This document shows, one piece after another, positions 1-5,191 of a DNA stretch of 5,732 nt. Position numbers and translations under genes: made by a program. A model generated the notes under the pieces. It was given only the letters and a program-made list of their open reading frames with translations, was not told where the DNA came from and did not search any database. Source of the DNA: Sutterella sp. UBA4713 (GTDB taxonomy: Bacteria > Pseudomonadota > Gammaproteobacteria > Burkholderiales > Burkholderiaceae_F). The stretch covers positions 6,962 through 12,693 of the forward strand of contig DHJT01000065.1 in NCBI GenBank assembly GCA_002404465.1, written 5' to 3'. Each line of letters starts with the position of its first letter. Position 1 is the stretch's first letter.

Positions 1-344
1 TCCGAGAGAATGCCGTATTTGGCAGGCGAATAGGCGGCGGCTCCGGCTCCGACGATGCCGTAAGCGACAAGCGGATGCGATCCGAACAGCAGGAGCAGAC
101 ACCCGAGAATCTTAATTAAGTTTGTGACGAACATGACGCGCCCCTTGGGCCACATGTCCGAGAGGACTCCGACCCAGGCGGCAAGCAAAATGTAACTGAA
201 AACAAAGGCCAAACGCAAAAGCGGCGTCATCCAGTCAGGTGCATCTAGGCTCACTAACAGGGCAATGGCCGCAATTAAGAGGGCGTTATCGGCGAGGCTG
301 GAGAAAAATTGCGCACCGAGTATCGGCACGAGACGATGCATCAT
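1..344 (-). CDS. lplT: Lysophospholipid transporter LplT, N-terminal part (runs off left edge)
   Basis: Inner-membrane major-facilitator protein that flips lysophospholipids inward so that they can be re-acylated. Reading the minus strand from 344 gives 114 uninterrupted residues. They show the LplT pattern: AQFFSSLADNALL near residues 11-23, four likely membrane segments (about 7-31, 43-61, 72-88, 93-106), an MFS motif-A-like loop GVLSDMWPKGR (59-69), and AAAYSPAKYGIL (102-113). From memory that last block matches E. coli LplT almost exactly. The start is one of two adjacent ATG codons (344 or 341); AGAGG at 349-353 lies 4 nt from the first and 7 nt from the second, so the second may be used. 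The gene is divergent from radA. No aas-type acyltransferase or alr gene is visible. The family is well supported; the C-terminal part is outside the window. Confidence 0.9.
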   Translation of the reverse strand, partial: MMHRLVPILGAQFFSSLADNALLIAAIALLVSLDAPDWMTPLLRLAFVFSYILLAAWVGVLSDMWPKGRVMFVTNLIKILGCLLLLFGSHPLVAYGIVGAGAAAYSPAKYGILS

Positions 345-381
345 AAAACCTCTAAAAGAAAGCATTCGGAGTGTAGCATTA

Positions 382-404
382 GGGCTTGCGAAGAGCGCAA
401 GTCC
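382..404. repeat. 9-bp hairpin in the lplT/radA divergent spacer
   Basis: GGGCTTGCG (382-390) can pair with CGCAAGTCC (396-404) around the 5-base loop AAGAG, with one G-U pair. On the plus strand the stem is followed by A7, and on the minus strand the T run comes before the stem, so it is not an intrinsic terminator for either gene. It lies about 33 bp upstream of radA and 38 bp upstream of lplT, where an operator or a 5'-leader hairpin is possible. The function is unknown. Confidence 0.5.
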
Positions 405-437
405 AAAAAAACGGTTTACTTTCCTTAAAAAAGTCTT

Positions 438-1811
438 ATGGCCAAACCCCGCGTTGAATATGTTTGCGAATCTTGTGGCGGGACAACCGTCAAGTGGCAA
501 GGTCGTTGTCCACACTGCGGACAGTGGAATACGATGAAAGAGTTTCGAATTCCGGAAAAAAGCGCTTCACGATTCGGTACGCAAACAGCCAGATCCCAGG
601 CACTCATTGAAGTCACGGATGCCGTTGACCTCTCACAGGTTAAAGCCGGTGAGGTTCCGCGAACGCTTGTCGGTATTGAAGAATTTGATCGTGTTTTGGG
701 CGGCGGCCTTGTTTCGGGCGGTGTGACTTTAATCGGCGGAGATCCGGGCATCGGAAAGTCAACGCTCTTACTGCAAGCGACAAGCCGCCTTGTCGCTCAA
801 GGGATTCGGTGTCTTTATGTCACCGGCGAAGAATCGGCTTCACAGGTTGCATTGCGCGCCAAACGTTTGGGCATCGATCCGGTGGGTATTTCCCTCATGA
901 GTGAAATCGAAGTCGAGAAAATTGAAGCTGCATTGATTCGCTTGAAACCGACTTTTGTCGTGATCGATTCGATTCAAACGCTTTTTTCTTCAGCGCTGGA
1001 GAGTGCTCCGGGGAGCGTGACGCAGGTTCGCGAGTGTTCGGCACGTTTGACGCGTTTAGCCAAGACATCGGACATCACGCTTGTTTTCGTCGGACATGTG
1101 ACCAAAGAGGGATCGCTTGCCGGTCCTCGCATCCTCGAGCACATCGTCGATACGGTTCTTTATTTCGAAGGCGATTCTCATTCGAATTTCAGACTTGTCC
1201 GTGCTTTTAAAAATCGCTTCGGTGCCGTCAATGAACTCGGCGTCTTTGCCATGACCGATAAGGGGTTGCGCGGGATTTCCAATCCGTCGGCCATTTTTCT
1301 TGCCGAACACAAAGAGGGTGTTGCCGGCAGCGTCGTGATGGTCACGCAGGAAGGGACACGTCCGCTTCTTGTTGAAGTGCAGGCACTCGTCGATCCGACG
1401 CATTCCCCGAGTCCGAAGCGCCTTTGCGTCGGTCTGGACGGACAACGCTTATCGATGCTGCTGGCGGTTTTACACCGACATGCCGGCATTTCGTGCTTTG
1501 ATCAAGATGTGTTTATCAATGCCGTGGGCGGCGTAAAAATCACCGAGCCTGCGAGTGATTTGGCGGTGATTTTGGCCGTCGTCAGTTCCGTTACCGATAA
1601 AGCGATTTCCCGCGGAACTGTCGTTTTCGGCGAAGTGGGGCTTGCCGGCGAAATTCGTCCGGCTCCGCGCGGTCAAGAGCGATTAAAGGAAGCGGCGAAG
1701 CTCGGCTTTGCGCGGGCCGTGATACCGAAGGCCAACGCGCCGAAAATTGCGCCCGAGGGACTGACTGTCATTGCCGTCGATCGCTTAAGCGATGCCATTG
1801 ACGCTCTTTAA
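438..1811 (+). CDS. radA: DNA repair protein RadA (Sms), branch-migration ATPase
   Basis: RadA is a RecA-like, DnaB-like ATPase that promotes branch migration of recombination intermediates and helps process stalled forks; it acts on cytoplasmic DNA. The 457-residue length is normal for the family. In order, the protein shows: an N-terminal four-cysteine zinc finger (C10-x2-C13, C24-x2-C27), Walker A GDPGIGKST (101-109), a glutamate-rich VTGEESASQ segment (128-136), Walker B FVVIDSIQ (173-180), the RadA-specific KNRFG motif (258-262), and a C-terminal Lon-protease-like domain with PASDLA (371-376) and GEVGLAGEIRP (398-408). As usual for RadA, that domain lacks the Lon catalytic serine context. 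The start is supported by the zinc finger lying at the expected distance, although there is no Shine-Dalgarno: the bases before ATG are A- and T-rich. All key motifs are intact and the gene appears functional. Confidence 0.97.
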   Translation: MAKPRVEYVCESCGGTTVKWQGRCPHCGQWNTMKEFRIPEKSASRFGTQTARSQALIEVTDAVDLSQVKAGEVPRTLVGIEEFDRVLGGGLVSGGVTLIGGDPGIGKSTLLLQATSRLVAQGIRCLYVTGEESASQVALRAKRLGIDPVGISLMSEIEVEKIEAALIRLKPTFVVIDSIQTLFSSALESAPGSVTQVRECSARLTRLAKTSDITLVFVGHVTKEGSLAGPRILEHIVDTVLYFEGDSHSNFRLVRAFKNRFGAVNELGVFAMTDKGLRGISNPSAIFLAEHKEGVAGSVVMVTQEGTRPLLVEVQALVDPTHSPSPKRLCVGLDGQRLSMLLAVLHRHAGISCFDQDVFINAVGGVKITEPASDLAVILAVVSSVTDKAISRGTVVFGEVGLAGEIRPAPRGQERLKEAAKLGFARAVIPKANAPKIAPEGLTVIAVDRLSDAIDAL

Positions 1812-1828
1812 GTGAGCGCCTCACTTTT
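1810..1828 (+). terminator. Possible intrinsic terminator overlapping the radA stop codon
   Basis: AAGTGAG (1810-1816) and CTCACTT (1820-1826) form a 7-bp stem with a 3-base CGC loop, followed by TT then G. The stem overlaps the TAA stop at 1809-1811. The T run is short and the stem is only moderately GC-rich, so termination would be weak. The same sequence contains one of two near-identical palindromes, so it could instead be a protein-binding site. Confidence 0.4.
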
Positions 1829-1841
1829 GCATCGCTTTTAG

Positions 1842-1858
1842 ATTTGAGCGACTCAAAT
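1842..1858. repeat. Second palindrome, ATTTGAG-CGA-CTCAAAT
   Basis: A 7-bp inverted repeat with a 3-base centre. Its inner 11 bases, TGAGCGACTCA (1845-1855), differ from TGAGCGCCTCA (1813-1823) by one base, and the two centres are 32 bp apart. No T run follows on either strand, so this copy is not a terminator. It may be an operator for the downstream importer gene, but nothing in the window identifies a cognate regulator. Confidence 0.45.
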
Positions 1859-1927
1859 GGAACACTTTTGCTTTGCCGCGCCATTCTTTTGCTGTTTTTT
1901 CTGGGAAATGTCCTTGTGTTCTGTAAG

Positions 1928-1978
1928 ATGAAGCCCTCGCTTCGGGTCAGTCGTAGCTCTAAGGGTGTTTTTTTTTAA
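1928..1978 (+). other. Possible 16-codon leader ORF ending in a T9 run
   Basis: ATG at 1928 opens MKPSLRVSRSSKGVFF and stops at TAA 1976-1978, 29 bp before the importer start. The T9 tract (1968-1976) encodes its last residues. Two structures compete for the same bases: GAAGC-CCTC-GCTTC (1930-1943), and GCCCT (1933-1937) pairing with AGGGT (1962-1966) just before the T run. The second resembles a weak attenuator. There is no Shine-Dalgarno before this ATG, so translation is doubtful. A weak -10-like TAAGAT lies at 1924-1929 without a good -35. Confidence 0.2.
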
Positions 1979-2007
1979 CTTTTGGACGGGTTGGCTTTTT
2001 CTGAACT

Positions 2008-3357
2008 ATGCAGGGGAATCATCGCAATCAAGATCATTCAGGCGGATTAGTTAAAACGCTTACGCTTCTGCCTGTCGTCATGATCGGTTTGGCGTATATC
2101 CAGCCGATGACGCTGTTTGACACTTTCGGGATTGTTTCTCAAATCACAAGCGGCCATGTGCCGAGTGCCTATGCGCTGGCCCTTTTGGGGATTCTTTTTA
2201 CGGCTTTTAGCTACGGAAAACTCGTCGTGCGTTTTCCATCGGCAGGATCGGCCTATACCTACGCGCAAAAAACGCTGTCACCGGCAATCGGATTCATGGT
2301 CGGATGGTCATCGCTTTTAGACTATCTGTTTATGCCGATGATTAACATCCTTCTTGCCAAGATTTATTTTGAGGCCATCTGTCCGCAAATTCCGAGTTCT
2401 GTTTTCGTTGTCTTGCTCACGGCTTTCATGGTTGCCTGCAATTTAAGAAGCTTAAAGCTCGTTGCCGGGTTTAACGGCACGATTGTGTGCATTCAGATGG
2501 GTGTTGTGGCGGTGATTGTCGGATTGATCTCCTATGCGCTTGCCGGTCAAGGGACCGGTAACGCCCTTTGGAGTACGAAACCGTTTTGGGACGCGAATGC
2601 GTCTTTTGTTCCCATGATGGCCGGTGCCGCCATCCTGTGTTTCTCGTTTTTAGGTTTTGACGGTTTATCGCAATTGACCGAAGAGACCGTGGATGCAAAG
2701 AAAACAATGCCTAAGGCGATTTTTCTGACCGCGCTTTTAGGCGGGATTGTTTTCATCGTTGCCAGTTATTTCTTGCAACTGTATTTCCCCGATGTCAGCG
2801 CGTTTAAGGACCCGGAAGCTTCGCAACCGGAAATCATGCTTTACGTGGCAGGACCGGTTTTTCAGTCCGTCATTTTGGTTTTTTCGAGTCTGACGGTTCT
2901 GGCTTCCGGTATGGCTGCACACGCCGGTGTTTCTCGTCTAATGTATGTGATGGGACGAGACGGCGTACTGCCGAGCCGCTTTTTTGCGCGTCTTCACCCG
3001 AAGTGGCACACACCGGTTTTCAATATCGTTTTAACCGGCCTGCTGTGCTTGTCTGCCGTTAAAATGGATTTAGTGCTTGCAACGGCACTGATTAACTTCG
3101 GTGCCTTGGTTGCTTTTACTTTTGTCAATGTTTGCGTCATTGCCCAGTTTTTTGTTCGTGAGGGCAGGCGTCGGACGGCTTCCGAGGTCCTGCACTTTCT
3201 CGTTTTGCCGCTTTGTGGGTGCACCAGTGTCGGAGTTTTATGGATCAATCTGGAATCGACGGCGATGATTCTGGGGCTGACGTGGGCGTCTGTCGGACTG
3301 ATTTATTTGGGGTTTCTGACGAAGGGATTTCGCAATCCCGTGCCGGAACTGCATTAG
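2008..3357 (+). CDS. plaP: Putrescine importer, PlaP/PuuP-type APC permease
   Basis: Proton-driven inner-membrane importer of the amino acid-polyamine-organocation superfamily, expected to take up putrescine. The 449 residues carry about twelve hydrophobic segments. From memory they align almost throughout with E. coli PlaP (YeeF) and somewhat less closely with PuuP: KTLTLLPVVMIGLAY (16-30), PMTLFDTFGIVS (33-44), SAGSAYTYAQK (78-88), GFMVGWSSLLDYLF (95-108), CFSFLGFDGLSQLTEET (211-227), ASGMAAHAGVSRLMYVMGRD (299-318), HPKWHTP (330-336), ATALINFGALVAFTFVN (358-374), and the ending GFRNPVP (440-446), which favours PlaP. ATG 2008 is the only sensible start: an in-frame stop lies at 2002-2004 and the next ATG would cut the first membrane helix. 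No Shine-Dalgarno sits close to it. It looks monocistronic, with a structured leader. Substrate is by homology only; related amines remain possible. Confidence 0.88.
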   Translation: MQGNHRNQDHSGGLVKTLTLLPVVMIGLAYIQPMTLFDTFGIVSQITSGHVPSAYALALLGILFTAFSYGKLVVRFPSAGSAYTYAQKTLSPAIGFMVGWSSLLDYLFMPMINILLAKIYFEAICPQIPSSVFVVLLTAFMVACNLRSLKLVAGFNGTIVCIQMGVVAVIVGLISYALAGQGTGNALWSTKPFWDANASFVPMMAGAAILCFSFLGFDGLSQLTEETVDAKKTMPKAIFLTALLGGIVFIVASYFLQLYFPDVSAFKDPEASQPEIMLYVAGPVFQSVILVFSSLTVLASGMAAHAGVSRLMYVMGRDGVLPSRFFARLHPKWHTPVFNIVLTGLLCLSAVKMDLVLATALINFGALVAFTFVNVCVIAQFFVREGRRRTASEVLHFLVLPLCGCTSVGVLWINLESTAMILGLTWASVGLIYLGFLTKGFRNPVPELH

Positions 3358-3389
3358 AGCGCCGACACGGAAGCGCAAAATCGCGTCAA

Positions 3390-3728
3390 TCAGTTCCGAG
3401 TGGAGAAAACGCGCTTAAAGTCGCTTAAAGCACCGCGCTCGCGAGCGGCGACGCGAAGAGCGCGAGCGAGCGTCGCCATTTGGTCGACGGAGCGTTTTTT
3501 CGCTTGCTCTTGCGCTAAATCTTCCTCAATTTCCATCCGGCGAACCAAATCCAGGACGTGCTGGGAAGCCTTGTGTTCCTTTAAGGCGGTGACAAGCGCT
3601 TTTTTGTCAATACCTTCGCTTGCAAAAAATCCGGCTAATTCGGACGCGTAATTTTGAAAAAATTCAGCAACACTTTTATCTTGATGGTCAGTCCACGGGG
3701 TTAGGGCTAAGTAGTCTTCTCTTGACAT
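3390..3728 (-). CDS. Unrecognised small, charged, helical protein (112 aa)
   Basis: I do not recognise a family. The protein begins MSREDYLALTPW and is soluble-looking, with no signal peptide or membrane segment. It reads as mostly alpha-helical: an aromatic-rich N-terminal part (residues 1-36, with FF pairs at 23-24 and 34-35), then a highly charged central and C-terminal part (about 41-105) rich in E, K, R and A that could form a helical hairpin or coiled coil. It contains no cysteine. The start at 3728 is chosen over an upstream in-frame ATG at 3767 because AAGGAG (3737-3742) sits 8 nt before it, the best ribosome site in the window. It converges on the putrescine importer (32-bp gap, no clear terminator) and diverges from the LysR gene. 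The strong ribosome site argues that it is real; function unknown. Confidence 0.72.
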   Translation of the reverse strand: MSREDYLALTPWTDHQDKSVAEFFQNYASELAGFFASEGIDKKALVTALKEHKASQHVLDLVRRMEIEEDLAQEQAKKRSVDQMATLARALRVAARERGALSDFKRVFSTRN

Positions 3729-3736
3729 GGCGAGTA

Positions 3737-3742
3737 CTCCTT
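3737..3742 (-). promoter_or_regulatory. Strong Shine-Dalgarno AAGGAG fixing the start of the 112-aa gene
   Basis: On the minus strand AAGGAG is followed by 8 nt and then ATG at 3728. This selects the 112-residue product over the longer reading from 3767, whose start lies inside the leader hairpin arm. Confidence 0.7.
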
Positions 3743-3743
3743 G

Positions 3744-3792
3744 AAAAAAGAAGAGGGGGCTTTGCAAATTTGCTACGGCATCTGCAAAGCCC
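3744..3792 (-). promoter_or_regulatory. Leader hairpin, possible attenuator, before the 112-aa gene
   Basis: In the minus-strand transcript, GGGCTTTGCA (3792-3783) pairs perfectly with TGCAAAGCCC (3766-3757), a 10-bp stem with a 16-base loop. Seven pyrimidine-rich bases follow, then U6 (3749-3744), and the Shine-Dalgarno begins 1 nt after that. An overlapping 10-bp palindrome, GCAAATTTGC (3764-3773), would form a competing hairpin using part of the same arm. This looks like a terminator or attenuator in a 5' leader, but the U run is not immediately after the stem, so it may be inefficient. Confidence 0.45.
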
Positions 3793-4204
3793 GCTCCGAG
3801 CGTTTGCGAATCCGCGAGAGTCGTAAAGGAGAAAAAAACGACTTCACAAATTGACTCACATCGTTTGAGTATGAAATCGGAGGAATTTCATCTCGGAATG
3901 CAGTGTGCGCTTTGTGTCACGTTGTTGTCCATGGAATTTTGTTTAATGGATCGTTAAGTAGTTTTCAACGATATTTATCGCATTGAAAATAAAGGCTTTT
4001 ATCCGAAACTGCTGAACAGAAGGCGAATTGTTTCAACATGTAAATTCAGAGAAAAGTCTTTTTTTAGGCGCCAAAAGCGAGAAATAATAGCGTGGGGTAT
4101 CGAAAGAAAGTTAAGATTCCTAAAAAGAAGGGCTCGGAAATCGGCGAGCGCTCTGGGTGACTTCGGCGGTGTTCGCACGGGATGTGCGCGTCATACGGAT
4201 TGCG
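3793..4204. other. Non-coding divergent region with many inverted repeats
   Basis: No convincing gene lies here. The left part is mixed in composition, the middle (about 3840-4130) is A+T-rich, and the last 75 bases are G+C-richer. Inverted repeats seen: CGCTC-C-GAGCG (3792-3802); AGTCGT/ACGACT (3819-3824/3838-3843) enclosing AAAGGAG; ACTCA/TGAGT (3854-3858/3866-3870); ATGAAAT/ATTTCAT (3871-3877/3885-3891); ATCGTT/AACGAT (3950-3955/3967-3972); TTTTCAA/TTGAAAA (3962-3968/3983-3989); GAATT/AATTC (4025-4029/4043-4047); GAGCGCTC (4146-4153); and CGCAC/GTGCG (4174-4178/4184-4188). A T7 run is at 4059-4065. Promoters for the divergent genes should lie here, but I cannot place a -35/-10 pair confidently. 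Confidence 0.5.
3962..3989. promoter_or_regulatory. Nested 28-bp inverted repeat, operator-like
   Basis: Outer arms TTTTCAA (3962-3968) and TTGAAAA (3983-3989) enclose inner arms CGATA (3969-3973) and TATCG (3976-3980). This gives an almost continuous 12-bp dyad with a 2-base centre and a 2-base CA interruption. It is A+T-rich and roughly midway between the two divergent genes, where an autoregulated LysR-type protein often binds. That role is inferred from position and symmetry only. Confidence 0.4.
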
Positions 4205-5119
4205 ATGATTCAATACGACTTAAAAGATTTGAGGCTATTTGTTTTGGTCGCGCGTTTGCGCAGTGTTCGGCTCGCTTCCGAACGGATGTTTATGACGGTT
4301 TCGGCCGCGAGTGTCCGAATTCGCAAACTCGAAGAATCTTTTAAAACGCAACTGTTGATTCGGCATCCTCGGGAGGTGGAGCTGACGGAGGCAGGTGAGC
4401 GCTTTTTCAAAGATGCGCAGACGGTATTAAATCAAACCGACAATCTGGAAAACCACATGCAACGTTTTTCCGGTCGGCAGGATAATACCGTACGTCTTTT
4501 TACTTCCTACTCGGCGATTACCGGACGACTCAAAACCGATATCGCCCAGTTCTTGCTGCGTTACCCGGAAGTGAGAATCGATTTTACAATCATGCGGTCG
4601 AAGGAAATTATCGAGGCCCTTTTAGAGGGGACGGCCGATATCGGCGTTTTCGGGTTTTCCGATAAACACGTTGAGGGATTGCATTTCGTTCCGTATTTCA
4701 CGTGTAAGTTTGCCCTTCTTTTTCAAACGAAAACCGTTCGCGATCAAAACATCGGCCGCCGGATCAGCATACGGCAATTAAGTGACTTCCCGCTTGTGGC
4801 GCTTTCGAAAGATACGACATTGCAGATGTACTTGGAAGAACATGCCAAGCAAGAGGGAGTTCGCTTGAACATCCGGGCCCGCTTTCCGAATTTGCACTCC
4901 GGGTTAGCCTCTCTTCGTGCACTGAACGGTGCGATGTTCGTACCGGTCGATTCGTCGGTTACGCGGGAAATCGATATGACGACCGTCGAGCTTGATGAAC
5001 CATGGAATCAACAAGAGATTCAGATTTGTCTTCCGGGCGGACAACGCCATATTCGGAACGAAACACGACAGCTTCTGACGTTTCTTTCGTATGCGTCACA
5101 TGCGCATGCCGATTCCTAA
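4205..5119 (+). CDS. LysR-type transcriptional regulator
   Basis: DNA-binding regulator of the LysR family, expected to act as a dimer or tetramer with a small-molecule co-inducer. From ATG 4205 it has 304 residues, the usual family length. The winged helix-turn-helix covers about residues 5-65 (DLRLFVLVARLRSVRLASER, then SAASVRIRKLEESFKTQLL), and TEAGERFFKDA (61-71) begins the linker helix. Residues 94-300 form the two-lobed effector domain, including YPEVRIDFTI (120-129) and ADIGVFGF (144-151). The recognition-helix region is less canonical than usual (MFMTVSAASV, where many members have S-Q-P-A/S-S). A GTG at 4157 in the same frame would add 16 residues but would move the HTH unusually far from the N-terminus. 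Neither start has a good Shine-Dalgarno. The target is unknown: the divergent 112-aa gene, itself, and downstream ureE are candidates. Confidence 0.88.
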   Translation: MIQYDLKDLRLFVLVARLRSVRLASERMFMTVSAASVRIRKLEESFKTQLLIRHPREVELTEAGERFFKDAQTVLNQTDNLENHMQRFSGRQDNTVRLFTSYSAITGRLKTDIAQFLLRYPEVRIDFTIMRSKEIIEALLEGTADIGVFGFSDKHVEGLHFVPYFTCKFALLFQTKTVRDQNIGRRISIRQLSDFPLVALSKDTTLQMYLEEHAKQEGVRLNIRARFPNLHSGLASLRALNGAMFVPVDSSVTREIDMTTVELDEPWNQQEIQICLPGGQRHIRNETRQLLTFLSYASHAHADS

Positions 5120-5146
5120 AACGATGTACCCGGCTATCTACTTTGA

Positions 5147-5152
5147 TACAAT
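5147..5152 (+). promoter_or_regulatory. Possible -10 element (TACAAT) for the ureE-like gene
   Basis: TACAAT matches the sigma-70 -10 consensus at five of six bases and lies about 40 bp upstream of the ureE-like ATG. The bases 16-18 positions upstream do not give a good -35, so the promoter may be weak or activator-dependent. The adjacent LysR gene makes an activator plausible. No terminator is visible between the LysR stop and here, so read-through is also possible. Confidence 0.35.
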
Positions 5153-5191
5153 AACGCCTCTTTTCGTGAGTTTTGTATTTCGAACACGTTT

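Noticed and set aside
265..537. Plus-strand 90-codon ORF overlapping lplT and the start of radA
   Set aside because: It runs antisense through the conserved LplT coding sequence and into radA in another frame, with no ribosome site and no recognisable protein.
425..1676. Several minus-strand ORFs of 68-129 codons opposite radA
   Set aside because: All lie within intact radA codons, have no ribosome sites and encode low-complexity, Arg/Ser-rich sequence typical of antisense shadows.
1901..1918. Sigma-54-like pattern (TGGGAAATGTCCTTGTG) before plaP
   Set aside because: It lacks the GC pair required at the -12 element and differs from the consensus at several core bases.
3213..3428. Plus-strand ORF spanning the plaP 3' end
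   Set aside because: It overlaps both plaP and the convergent small gene in other frames, without a ribosome site; the plaP frame is strongly conserved to its stop.
3729..3767. Upstream ATG at 3767 for the small gene (125 residues)
   Set aside because: It lies within the leader hairpin arm and lacks a ribosome site, whereas 3728 has AAGGAG at ideal spacing.
3400..3826. Plus-strand ORFs opposite the small gene (3400-3651 and 3620-3826)
   Set aside because: Their products are Arg/Ser/Lys-rich with no recognisable pattern, and the minus strand has the clear Shine-Dalgarno and helical protein pattern.
3871..3957. A 28-codon ORF (ATG AAA TCG ... TAA) in the divergent spacer
   Set aside because: There is no ribosome site before the ATG and the start lies in an inverted-repeat arm; nothing supports translation.
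4157..4204. GTG start giving a 16-residue extension to the LysR protein
   Set aside because: No Shine-Dalgarno, the added residues are not LysR-like, and the start at 4205 gives the normal HTH position and length. It cannot be excluded outright.
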